Assembly: GCA_045644325.1 (NCBI GenBank) | Contig: JAZRGT010000072.1 | Span: 1 to 24,868, forward strand | Direction of reading: 5' to 3' | DNA: 24,868 nt | From: CAG-390 sp045644325 | Lineage (GTDB): Bacteria > Bacillota > Clostridia > Oscillospirales > CAG-272 | Part shown: positions 1 to 7,199 of the stretch, one piece after another | Layout of the letters: each line of letters opens with the position of its first letter | Position numbering within the stretch: the first letter of the stretch is position 1 | Position numbers and translations under genes: made by a program | Notes under the pieces: generated by a model | Databases searched by the model: none | Told to the model about the DNA's origin: nothing | Seen by the model: only the letters and a program-made list of their open reading frames with translations

Positions 1-36
1 AATCATTAACAGTTGTGTTAAGGTTATGTATTCCAT
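1..36 (-). CDS. 5' end of a small ORF, possible Hol-Tox-like peptide (partial)
   Basis: A minus-strand ATG at 36-34 opens a frame that reads MEYITLTQLLMI and runs off the window, so only 12 codons are visible. A strong Shine-Dalgarno (GGAAGGGAGG, complement of 45-54) lies 8 nt upstream, and a consensus promoter lies at 150-178. The start resembles the N-terminus of small holin-like toxins of Gram-positive bacteria (Hol-Tox family), which often begin M-E-x-hydrophobic-T-x-x-x-L. That is recall of family style, not a search result. The ribosome binding site lies in one arm of a leader hairpin (46-69), as is common for type I toxin mRNAs. The transmembrane part and the stop are outside the window, so any small membrane protein remains possible. 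Confidence 0.45.
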   Translation of the reverse strand, partial: MEYITLTQLLMI

Positions 37-45
37 ATTATCAAC

Positions 46-100
46 CTCCCTTCCTTGTAGTGAAGGGAGTAGAAATATGCTCCCTTCCGAAAAGGGAAGC
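46..100 (-). promoter_or_regulatory. Leader hairpins, one covering the ribosome binding site
   Basis: Two stem-loops lie in the transcribed leader of the small ORF at 1-36. The distal one (46-53 pairing with 62-69, 8 bp, loop 54-61) contains most of the Shine-Dalgarno in its arm, so folding would hide it. The upstream one (82-86 with 92-96, extended by 79-81 with 98-100) carries nearly the same CCCTT/AAGGG arms, so the two could exchange partners. Translational control by RNA folding is inferred. Confidence 0.5.
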
Positions 101-149
101 AACCGCCACCGTTTATGGTGTTCTCCGGGTATCTTGCGATATCGTAATT

Positions 150-178
150 ATTATATCACATTTGTCGGAATATGTCAA
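150..178 (-). promoter_or_regulatory. Perfect sigma-A type promoter
   Basis: On the minus strand there is a -35 box TTGACA (173-178), exactly 17 nt of spacer, and a -10 box TATAAT (150-155). Both hexamers match the consensus. It points at the small ORF ending at base 36 and leaves a leader of about 105 nt. Confidence 0.85.
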
Positions 179-184
179 CCGAGG

Positions 185-217
185 AAAAGCGGAATCGAAA
201 AAATCGATTCCGCTTTT
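185..217 (-). terminator. Intrinsic terminator of the DUF4038 operon
   Basis: A perfect 14-bp stem (185-198 with 204-217) with a 5-nt A loop lies directly after the stop codon of the gene ending at 219. The U tract is short on the minus strand (UUUU) and longer on the plus strand, so it may act in both directions. It separates the operon from the promoter at 150-178. Confidence 0.8.
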
Positions 218-218
218 T

Positions 219-2546
219 TTACTTTATTTTTTTAACAGAAATCACCCAATCTCCCACGTCGGGCTTAGCGGGAATCTGATATACTCCGTCTGTAACCGTC
301 ACGGTGAAGGCTTCGCCGTATTCGCCCGTGATGCAGTTGAACCACTGTACCTCGTACTCGCCGTTTGCCATAGCTGTCAGCTTTCCAAGCTTATCATTGT
401 GTGTTTTGCCATAAAAATAGCCGATATAGATCTCATTTCCGATGTGCGACACCGAATACTTGCAAGAACCCGGCTGATAGAAATAGGATTTATTGAAGCA
501 GGGCACAAGGCGCCACCATTCATATTTCTGAAGATAATCTTTGATATAAGTTACCTGCTCACCGGATTCCAGGTACAGTCCCTCTATCCAGTTCAGTCCT
601 TTATCAAAGGTCTCGCCGTATGCGTCGGTCACAGTTCTGCTTTCGTAGTCGGGATATCCGTTCTGAGCCCAGAAAATACTCCATATGGGCTGCACACCGT
701 AGCCGTAGCCGAACTGACCGTTCATATACGCTCCCCAAGCCTGAACACGGACACCGTAGCTGCTTCCGCCGCTTTCATCCCAATGGTCATACGGACCCTC
801 GTAGTTTACAACGGGCTTACTGCCTGCATTACCGTAATACTCCTTTGCCCACTCCCAATTTATTCCGTTGAAGGCATAGTTATACTGCGCCGCGTACCAA
901 GTGTGATTGTCAGAATCATCAAAGCGTGAATTCTTAACACGTGTATAAATCGCGTTTTCCTGATGACAGGTGGACGGATGATCGTAGGGATCATATTTTG
1001 CAACCCAATCCATTACGTAGAACCACGGATTCGTTTCGGGTGTTGCCGCACAGTCGCCGCGGTCAACTCCGTAATAGTCGTTGTCGCCCTCCTGCGTGGT
1101 CGCCCACATAACGGGGTACGCGCTGTATCTTGCCACCCAATAACGGCAAAGCTTTTCAAGCTCTGCATCCGTGATCTTGCCGGCAAAATATTCGGTCATA
1201 AGCGCCGTGGGATAACCGAACTGCGTGTTGGAATGAACCATACCAAGCTCAGCGATATAATCAAAATATACGTCATACTGCTGAAATTTTGCGAGCATAA
1301 TATCGTTTACGCCGTATGTAAATATATTCTGATATTCGTCAGCAAACCAACCGTTCTGTCCCGGGTTGGTCCACCATCCGAGCGGTTGGGACTCAATAAC
1401 CGTGTAACCCTGCTCTGCCCGGTGATCCATAATATATTTGAACTGCGAGGTGACACCGTACTGATCGGCAAGCTCCTTCGTGATACCCGCAAACTTCTGC
1501 GTTTCGACCGAGCCGTAGCTGTCGATCTCTTCAAGAGCAAGCGTCCAATGAGTGTCGGCAAGGTAGAAAAAGGGAGTACCGTCGGCATACATAAAATAGT
1601 TTTTGCCACGCTCGGTTTTGATAAATCCGTGCTTGTAGATATCAAGATCACCCGAATATTCCTTGCAGGTCACCTTGCCGCCGCGATGATGAAGGCCGCT
1701 GTTCGCGGTATCGGTGCAGACGGTATAGAAGCTCCACTCGCCGACCTCCGTGGGCGCAAAGCGAACCTTCCAGCTCTTGCCACCGTCCCAGAACGCAGGG
1801 ACGGTGAGGACGGTGCCCGTCTTTTCGTTGTAGAAAACGGCATCCATATCGACGGTATAGACGGGATCATCATAAGTCTTGTCGCTCGTGAATTCGATTT
1901 CGCAAGCTACCCATACCTCGGTGTCGAGCTTGATCTGCTCGCCGACGGGAGTTATTTTTTCAATTTGCACCATCTGCGCATCATCTTTCTTTGGAGTTAT
2001 CGACGAAAGTACCGAAAGATCACCGGGCACCTCAAGAGTGCCGTTCTTCGCATTCGAAACGTAGTCCGAGATAAAGCGTTCAACTGCCAAAAGCGTGCAA
2101 TTGTCGTTAAAGCCGAGGATAACTATCTTGTTTCCAACGGCGCGTATTGCGTATTCGCCCGCAGAAAGGGTCATATAGACCTCAAGGCTCTCGCGGCGGT
2201 TGGTTTCTCCAATCAGGATCTCAGCCTCCGCGCTTTCGTATTCGCCCGCATTGACCTTACCCTGAACCCAGTCGTCAACGCTCTTTATTTCGACTCCCAA
2301 TGAATTCTTGAAAGCTGCAACGATATTCTTACAGCCTTCGTAAAGAAGTGCCGTATGGGTTTCGGGACGAACGAGGGTATAAAGACACGCGCCGTCCTTT
2401 ACAACGTCGATCGGCGGCACCGAAGGCTCTGTTTCAACAGCCTCCGTGATCGCCGAGGTTTCGGCATCGGGTGTGTCGCCCGCGCACCCCATAAATACGG
2501 GTGTGAGCATCAGGATTGATAATATTAAACTGACAAATCTTTTCAT
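219..2546 (-). CDS. Apiosidase-like glycoside hydrolase lipoprotein (DUF5060-DUF4038)
   Basis: This is probably a surface-anchored glycan-degrading enzyme of 775 residues. It starts with a lipoprotein signal peptide (hydrophobic 5-19, Gly20-Cys21) and an acidic Thr/Glu/Pro linker. Residues about 50-185 look like the N-terminal fold often seen in large glycosidases (GETNRRES, then EYAIRAVGNKIVILG). Residues about 205-300 resemble DUF5060, an Ig-like domain (FWDGGKSWKVRFAPTEVGEW). From about 305 the protein has DUF4038 features (YFMYADGTPFFYLADTHWTL, and VNYEGPYDHW, where a catalytic Glu would be expected), and it ends in a small beta domain. DUF4038 relatives include GH140 apiosidases, so a plant-polysaccharide substrate is plausible but not shown. 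It is the last gene of a three-gene operon, 2 nt after the membrane protein, with a GGAG ribosome binding site 8 nt before the ATG. Confidence 0.85.
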   Translation of the reverse strand: MKRFVSLILSILMLTPVFMGCAGDTPDAETSAITEAVETEPSVPPIDVVKDGACLYTLVRPETHTALLYEGCKNIVAAFKNSLGVEIKSVDDWVQGKVNAGEYESAEAEILIGETNRRESLEVYMTLSAGEYAIRAVGNKIVILGFNDNCTLLAVERFISDYVSNAKNGTLEVPGDLSVLSSITPKKDDAQMVQIEKITPVGEQIKLDTEVWVACEIEFTSDKTYDDPVYTVDMDAVFYNEKTGTVLTVPAFWDGGKSWKVRFAPTEVGEWSFYTVCTDTANSGLHHRGGKVTCKEYSGDLDIYKHGFIKTERGKNYFMYADGTPFFYLADTHWTLALEEIDSYGSVETQKFAGITKELADQYGVTSQFKYIMDHRAEQGYTVIESQPLGWWTNPGQNGWFADEYQNIFTYGVNDIMLAKFQQYDVYFDYIAELGMVHSNTQFGYPTALMTEYFAGKITDAELEKLCRYWVARYSAYPVMWATTQEGDNDYYGVDRGDCAATPETNPWFYVMDWVAKYDPYDHPSTCHQENAIYTRVKNSRFDDSDNHTWYAAQYNYAFNGINWEWAKEYYGNAGSKPVVNYEGPYDHWDESGGSSYGVRVQAWGAYMNGQFGYGYGVQPIWSIFWAQNGYPDYESRTVTDAYGETFDKGLNWIEGLYLESGEQVTYIKDYLQKYEWWRLVPCFNKSYFYQPGSCKYSVSHIGNEIYIGYFYGKTHNDKLGKLTAMANGEYEVQWFNCITGEYGEAFTVTVTDGVYQIPAKPDVGDWVISVKKIK

Positions 2547-2548
2547 TT

Positions 2549-4027
2549 TTATGCTCCAAGAACTATTCTGATCGTTTCAACAACGCCCATATTCGTCCAA
2601 ATCGAAACAATCGACAGTACGGCGGTAACTACTCCCGTAACGATTTTCGATACGCCGTCACTCTTCTCGGTGAGGTTAATGAGAACAGCCGCCGATACCA
2701 GCGTGAGCATCACGGAGATATCGTAAACATATCTCATATTGACGCCGCCGAGGCAGAAATCCGAAAATGCGATCACGAGCGCGAGGACTGCGGTAGCGCA
2801 GACAACGGCGGTCTTCCAGCCGTCCTTTTCGCCGCGGTGATTTTCAATCGTCGCAAGTCGCGGATACGCGAGAATACCGAGGGGTAAGCCATAAGCAAAC
2901 GCGCCGCAAGCACGGTCGGCGTAGAAATAGCGCGAACCGCTCGGAAGGACGGTGATTCTCTGCATTTCGATAAAGGGCTTCGCCTCCGCCTGCCACATCG
3001 GGCAGAGGAAATAGGAAAAGATAGATGAGAAAAGGTATTTGAAGTCTATGGTATTGAGCGAAACGTCGCTGACCGTGAGCTGATAGTTTGCGCCGAAGTC
3101 AAGGGGCGAGCCGAAACGCGCGTTGTTATACCACATTACGGCAATCGCGCCCGCCATCAGCGGAATTGCGAAGGATGCAACCGTCAAAATTCCGTCTTTG
3201 AGAGTGTCCTTGCGAATCTTGAAGATAAATTCAATAAAGAGCGGGAAGACGGCAACGCACATCAGCGCGACGGTCGGGCGCGACCAGACGGTCAGCGTCA
3301 GCGCGATAGCGGCAAAAACGAGCATTATCATCCTCGCCCAGAGCTTCTCTTCCCTCATAGAGCGTACTGCGAGGGCAACGAATGCCATCGAGAAGACCTG
3401 TGCCGAGAGCACGGCGACGTAATACATATCCGAGCAAAGCACGCCGAGATAAACTCCGCTTGCACAGACGCTGCCCGCAAGTCCGAGCAGGAAGAGCCAA
3501 AGATTCGGCTTTTTGATAAAACGCAGAACGATCTCGCGGTATGCAAACGCGGTTGCGATAATAGCCGCAAGCGCGAGAATAAAGCAGGTCATCGGGATAT
3601 CGGGGAGCTTGCCCGTCACGGCGTAGATTGGCGCGTGGACGGTCAGTATCGGCGCGATACCGAAATAGGAATAATATTTCCCGTCAAAGAACGCGTAATC
3701 CCAATTGTATCGCGCGCCCGATTTCTTTCTTTCGGTGGGATCGTAGGGATTTTCAAGCTCCGCCAGTCTTCGGTCAACGTCGAGATCAAGCTCGATCTGA
3801 CCCTTTTTCCACGCGTCGAACTGTCGGATATAGATATCGACGGGCACACTGCCGCCGACCTCGTACTCAATAAGCTCTCCTTCCTTTACGGGAGTCCCCT
3901 CCTCGTTCTTGAGCCGAGCCGGGAAAAGAGCGTTTATGAGGAGCAAAATGACGAGCGCGAAGAGAATATTTGGTATGAGCTTTTCGGGGCAAAAGGTTGC
4001 CCCGAAAATTTTCTTGATATACTTCAT
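2549..4027 (-). CDS. Polytopic membrane protein, GT-C/GT39-like appearance
   Basis: A 492-residue integral membrane protein with an N-terminal membrane segment (about 18-36), a long extracytoplasmic loop (about 40-125) and eight or more further hydrophobic segments. The loop carries a pattern I associate with uncharacterised Clostridia membrane proteins related to dolichol- or polyprenyl-phosphate-sugar glycosyltransferases: VDIYIRQFDAWKKGQIELD, then LENPYDPTER, then WDYAFFDGKYYSYFGIAPIL. A membrane glycosyltransferase role, moving a sugar from a lipid carrier to an extracellular acceptor, is inferred. The start codon directly abuts the stop of the SGNH gene (0 nt) and the next gene follows after 2 nt, so the three are translationally linked. 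The ribosome binding site AAAAGGT lies inside the end of the preceding gene. Confidence 0.7.
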   Translation of the reverse strand: MKYIKKIFGATFCPEKLIPNILFALVILLLINALFPARLKNEEGTPVKEGELIEYEVGGSVPVDIYIRQFDAWKKGQIELDLDVDRRLAELENPYDPTERKKSGARYNWDYAFFDGKYYSYFGIAPILTVHAPIYAVTGKLPDIPMTCFILALAAIIATAFAYREIVLRFIKKPNLWLFLLGLAGSVCASGVYLGVLCSDMYYVAVLSAQVFSMAFVALAVRSMREEKLWARMIMLVFAAIALTLTVWSRPTVALMCVAVFPLFIEFIFKIRKDTLKDGILTVASFAIPLMAGAIAVMWYNNARFGSPLDFGANYQLTVSDVSLNTIDFKYLFSSIFSYFLCPMWQAEAKPFIEMQRITVLPSGSRYFYADRACGAFAYGLPLGILAYPRLATIENHRGEKDGWKTAVVCATAVLALVIAFSDFCLGGVNMRYVYDISVMLTLVSAAVLINLTEKSDGVSKIVTGVVTAVLSIVSIWTNMGVVETIRIVLGA

Positions 4028-5716
4028 TTAATTTACCTTTTCGCCGTAGACGAGGATCTCACGGGTGTTGATGGTGTTATATTTGTTTTCCGCATCGTTT
4101 CGTCCGACAACGACACCGATTCGGATATACTGTCCGCTCACGCCCTCCATATCAAACAGACAGGTGACCTTTGCGGTATTGCTGTTCCAGGGGTCTGCAG
4201 GAGTCGTGCCCGCATTGACGAGCTTGGTTCCGGTCACGTTATCCCAACAAGCCGAGGGAACACGGGTCCAATTTGCGCCGTCATCACTGACGAATACCTC
4301 CGCAACTCCGGGGAATCCCTCAAGGCTTCCCGAGGAGAATCCGAAAGCGTCGAACTTATGCTTCGAGCCGAAATTGAGGGTAATGAGGCAGGAATAATTT
4401 GAATTCGCATCAACCTCGCCCTTGATATTGTAGGTCTTATCATCAAACTGGAAGCAAGCCATCATGGTAGAGCCCCAATGGCCGTTGACAAGGTTTTCGA
4501 CAGCGGTTGTGTAGCCCTTGGAGGATGAATCCATCTTTTCAATTCCGATCACGGAAACGCCGTAGCCGATGTCGGCGATATCAGCCTTCTGCGCATCGGT
4601 AAGACCCGTTGTCGAATACTCCTTCGATGCGACAGCACCCTTTGTTCCAAGGATGCCCGAGAAGGATTTGCCATTCGGGTAAGTGCCGCCCTTGAGAACG
4701 GAAATGAGTCCGGATTTCGGAATCGAGGTCAGATTCTTCATAGCGGATGCATCAACGCCGTAGGTCTTTTCGATATACTCAACACCAACGGATGACGTCT
4801 TGTACTTTTCGGGGATCGCAGGGGTCTCGCGGACCGCCTTGCGAGCAGCCTCCTTGAGGATAGACGCAGTATCATCGGTCAGATTCGCGTTGTAACCGAC
4901 CGTTGTGGGATCGATACCCGTCATCTTTGCGAAGATGGTCATAGCAGCAAGATAGCTTCCCGTAGCGTTCGGGTGAGTCTTATCATCATCGTAGATCTCG
5001 ATCTCTTTGTTGTTGGTGAAAACGTCGTAGAATGCAAGACCCGCGTAAGCCACGTCGATACCGAGCTCTGCGCCGATAGCCTCGTAAGCCGCGCTGATCA
5101 TCCAGGTCATCGATTCATTAGTCCAGCCGTTTTCGGTAAGAACGCTGTGCCCCGTCTTTCTACCCCAAGTGCCGTAGAGAATGGGAGTTGCGCCCTCCGC
5201 CTTGATCTTGGCGGTGAGATTGCGCACGCCCGTGTAGAACTTATCGGGAAGGAGCGCGGGACAAGTGCTCTGCTCCTGAAGGATTACAAAATCGTAATTG
5301 CGCGCCGCGAAATAGGATTCAACCTTTGCGCCGACCTCATCGTCGGATTTTGCCGCATCTATAAGGTAATGGCTGCCCTTGGTAGCACGGACGACGTTTG
5401 CCTTGTAGCCCGCCTCCTTCATAATCTTTGCAAAAATCTGCTCGGGCATATCATTATAGTGAGTATAGCTGTTACCGACAAAAAGGATATTATAAGTCTT
5501 GCTCTTATCGAGCACATTTTCGTCCGCAGGTGCGGCGGTGGTATCCTCGATAACGGCAGTAGTTTCCGCGCCCTCGGTAGCGGGAGCATCGGTTACGTCA
5601 GCCTCGGGAGCTTTTGTAGTTTCATCTGCAAGTGTCGTGGTTTCGCCCTCACCCGTGCAGGCAACGCCTGCGAGAAGCATAGAGAGAAGCAAAAGCACAG
5701 CAGTCAGTTTTTTCAT
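4028..5716 (-). CDS. SGNH/GDSL-type esterase lipoprotein (DUF4886-like) with discoidin-like domain
   Basis: A 562-residue surface lipoprotein with signal peptide 1-19, Cys20 and a Thr/Ala/Glu-rich linker to about 70. Residues 75-265 form an SGNH hydrolase: block I is FVGNSYTHYND with Ser83 as the likely nucleophile, and block V is DDKTHPN with Asp245 and His248. This arrangement matches the DUF4886 group. The C-terminal 130 residues look like an F5/8 type C (discoidin) carbohydrate-binding module (ITLNFGSKHKFDAFGF, VFVSDDGANWTRV). A carbohydrate esterase such as a deacetylase is the most likely role; the substrate cannot be read. It is the first gene of the operon, with AAAGGA about 10 nt before the ATG and a strong promoter upstream. 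Confidence 0.85.
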   Translation of the reverse strand: MKKLTAVLLLLSMLLAGVACTGEGETTTLADETTKAPEADVTDAPATEGAETTAVIEDTTAAPADENVLDKSKTYNILFVGNSYTHYNDMPEQIFAKIMKEAGYKANVVRATKGSHYLIDAAKSDDEVGAKVESYFAARNYDFVILQEQSTCPALLPDKFYTGVRNLTAKIKAEGATPILYGTWGRKTGHSVLTENGWTNESMTWMISAAYEAIGAELGIDVAYAGLAFYDVFTNNKEIEIYDDDKTHPNATGSYLAAMTIFAKMTGIDPTTVGYNANLTDDTASILKEAARKAVRETPAIPEKYKTSSVGVEYIEKTYGVDASAMKNLTSIPKSGLISVLKGGTYPNGKSFSGILGTKGAVASKEYSTTGLTDAQKADIADIGYGVSVIGIEKMDSSSKGYTTAVENLVNGHWGSTMMACFQFDDKTYNIKGEVDANSNYSCLITLNFGSKHKFDAFGFSSGSLEGFPGVAEVFVSDDGANWTRVPSACWDNVTGTKLVNAGTTPADPWNSNTAKVTCLFDMEGVSGQYIRIGVVVGRNDAENKYNTINTREILVYGEKVN

Positions 5717-5737
5717 AGGTCTTGATCCTTTCTCTTT

Positions 5738-5764
5738 AATAAGATAATATAATAATATCTTATT
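5738..5764. promoter_or_regulatory. 9-bp inverted repeat over the -10 box, candidate operator
   Basis: AATAAGATA (5738-5746) and TATCTTATT (5756-5764) form a perfect inverted repeat with a 9-nt centre that overlaps the -10 box and the expected start site of the glycan operon. This is where a repressor would block transcription. The region is AT-rich, so chance symmetry is possible, and no matching regulator gene is adjacent. Confidence 0.45.
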
Positions 5765-5780
5765 TTATACGGTTTGTCAA
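5752..5780 (-). promoter_or_regulatory. Promoter of the SGNH / membrane protein / DUF4038 operon
   Basis: Minus-strand -35 box TTGACA (5775-5780), a 17-nt spacer, and -10 box TATTAT (5752-5757). The -35 box overlaps the stop codon of the M23 gene (5777-5779), so the operon starts with no real intergenic gap. Confidence 0.8.
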
Positions 5781-6442
5781 GACCTTTTCGTAATTTTCAT
5801 CAATTCCTGCCAGGTAGCGGGACCCGCGATGCCGTCCGACTCGATGGCGCGGCTCTTCTGAAAAGCGACGAGTGCCCTTTCGGTTGCCGGACCGAAGCTT
5901 GAATCGGTCGAGATCTCCGCGCCATGGAAGACGAGCAGAGCCTGAAGCAACCTTACCTCCTCGCCAACCGAGCCGCGGCGGAGCACACGTCTTTCGTGTG
6001 TCAGAGTCAATTTTTTCACCTCACTTAAATCTTTATCGAAATATTTTTCGGGATTTACCCACTCGCCAAAAAGCGCGACTCCGAGATGCAGATGCGCACC
6101 CGTGCTCCGCCCCGTACTGCCCATAAAACCGATGATGTCGCCGCGCTCAACACGGTCGCCCTTTTTGACCTTTAAAGTATCCTTTTTGAAATGGCAATAG
6201 AGAGTAGACAGCGTTTCATCGTGCTTTATTTTGCAATAATACCCCGAGCGCGAGTTAAATCCCGCCTCGGTGACCTCGCCCGAATCGAACGCAACCACCC
6301 AATCCGAGAGTGCGCCGCCGTTTTCGGCAAGGGCAACAAGATCGACACCCGTATGGTGTTCGGTTTGCCCGAATATTTCCCTCTTGCCGAAGGGATACGT
6401 TATTTTGTATCCGTCGTAATTTTTAAAGAACCTTGATCCCAT
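5777..6442 (-). CDS. M23 metallopeptidase with C-terminal peptidoglycan-binding domain (endolysin-like)
   Basis: A 221-residue cell-wall endopeptidase. The M23 (LytM-type) zinc site is complete: HTGVD (His30 and Asp34), YCH (His84) and HLH (His117 and His119). Residues about 155-218 are a PG_binding_1 domain (GSVGEEVRLLQALL ... SFGPATERALVAFQ ... GIAGPATWQEL). It has no signal peptide, so it would stay in the cytoplasm unless released, which fits a phage endolysin better than a housekeeping hydrolase. Its ATG lies inside the upstream gene (20-nt overlap), and AAGGAGGT 7 nt before it fixes the start. The partner gene looks like a phage tail protein, so this is probably a prophage remnant or a domesticated lytic cassette. 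Confidence 0.88.
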   Translation of the reverse strand: MGSRFFKNYDGYKITYPFGKREIFGQTEHHTGVDLVALAENGGALSDWVVAFDSGEVTEAGFNSRSGYYCKIKHDETLSTLYCHFKKDTLKVKKGDRVERGDIIGFMGSTGRSTGAHLHLGVALFGEWVNPEKYFDKDLSEVKKLTLTHERRVLRRGSVGEEVRLLQALLVFHGAEISTDSSFGPATERALVAFQKSRAIESDGIAGPATWQELMKITKRS

Positions 6443-6869
6443 TCTGTACCTCCTTCAGTTCTTCAAGCTCACGGCGCAATGCCGCAAGCTCGGCGCGTAT
6501 CTGCTCTACCTCGGTGGGCGTGCCTTCCAACGCCTCCGCACCTCCCGGCTCCGCAGTATCGATTATCCTCAATTCTCCCCTTGCGCTGACAAGCACCTCT
6601 CCCGATTCCGATATGCCGTCGATAACGTAGGAAGCTGTTCCCGCGCGCGCCATGACCTCGTCGGGCACGCGCACCTCGTCCGAGCGAACGATCACGCAAA
6701 CGGCATCCGAGCCGTCGGCGGGAAAGAATGTCACGCGCTTTAAAAGTGTTTTCCATTGCGGCGAAAGATCGAGCGAAAGCCGACACGAGCCAAAGCTCCC
6801 GCGCGTCCCCGCCACAGCCCACATAGGCGTCAGCCGCCAAAGATCTGCGCGTATTTTTACATTTTTCAT
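6423..6869 (-). CDS. Phage tail/baseplate-like protein with C-terminal coiled coil
   Basis: A 148-residue protein. The first about 110 residues look like a beta-rich N-terminal domain as in phage upper-baseplate (BppU-type) proteins: WKTLLKRVTFFPADGS followed by VPDEVMARAGTASYVIDGIS. It ends in a Leu/Glu/Arg heptad helix (about 118-143, EQIRAELAALRRELEELKEV), a likely trimeric or dimeric coiled coil. The family call is from general resemblance and is uncertain. The start is set by GAGGAGG (complement of 6877-6883), 7 nt before the ATG. It overlaps the endolysin gene by 20 nt, so the two are translated together. No capsid, terminase, integrase or holin gene is nearby. Confidence 0.5.
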   Translation of the reverse strand: MKNVKIRADLWRLTPMWAVAGTRGSFGSCRLSLDLSPQWKTLLKRVTFFPADGSDAVCVIVRSDEVRVPDEVMARAGTASYVIDGISESGEVLVSARGELRIIDTAEPGGAEALEGTPTEVEQIRAELAALRRELEELKEVQNGIKVL

Positions 6870-6971
6870 TAAAATACCTCCTCATTTACATAATTATACA
6901 TAATATGCGCCATCCGATTAAAGATTTTATCATACTTGTAAAAGGTGCGACTGACAGAAAAGTGTCGGAAA

Positions 6972-7195
6972 CAATGCAAAATTCAAAATGTAAAATGCAA
7001 AATGAATGTTATTTTCCGAGCGGGGCTCGGAAAATATTATAAAAAACTCGGCTATTCCGTGGCGAAAGCCTCGGAATAGCCGAGAATATAATTTACTTAT
7101 TGCAGGTTTGCACAGCACAATGCTATATCAAGCGCAGCACAAAATTACAAATGTGATACCTCAATTTTGCATTTTGCATTTTGCATTCTGCATTT
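6972..7195. repeat. Intergenic element bounded by inverted ATGCAAA-type repeats
   Basis: The gap between the tail-like gene and the surface protein is bounded by inverted arrays of a 7-nt word. On the left, 6974-7005 reads as imperfect repeats of ATGCAAA on the plus strand; on the right, 7153-7192 carries the reverse complement (TTTTGCA repeated). Between them are two hairpins: 7011-7021 with 7025-7035, and the larger 7047-7084. The longest open frames here are short and look non-coding. This may be a small repeated element or just AT-rich microsatellite at both ends. Confidence 0.5.
7041..7084 (-). terminator. Intrinsic terminator after the first surface protein gene
   Basis: A 13-bp stem (7047-7059 with 7072-7084) is capped by an inner GGC-GAAA-GCC hairpin on the plus strand. 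On the minus strand it is followed by TTTTTT (complement of 7041-7046). A second GC-rich hairpin (7011-7035) follows and could back it up. Confidence 0.75.
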
Positions 7196-7199
7196 AATT

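Noticed and set aside
963..2303. A 446-codon plus-strand open frame opposite the DUF4038 gene
   Set aside because: No ribosome binding site or recognisable domain; antisense shadow of a well-supported lipoprotein gene.
6930..7197. Two small open frames in the gap before surface protein A
   Set aside because: They consist of the ATGCAAA-type repeats and terminator hairpins translated on either strand and have no ribosome binding site.
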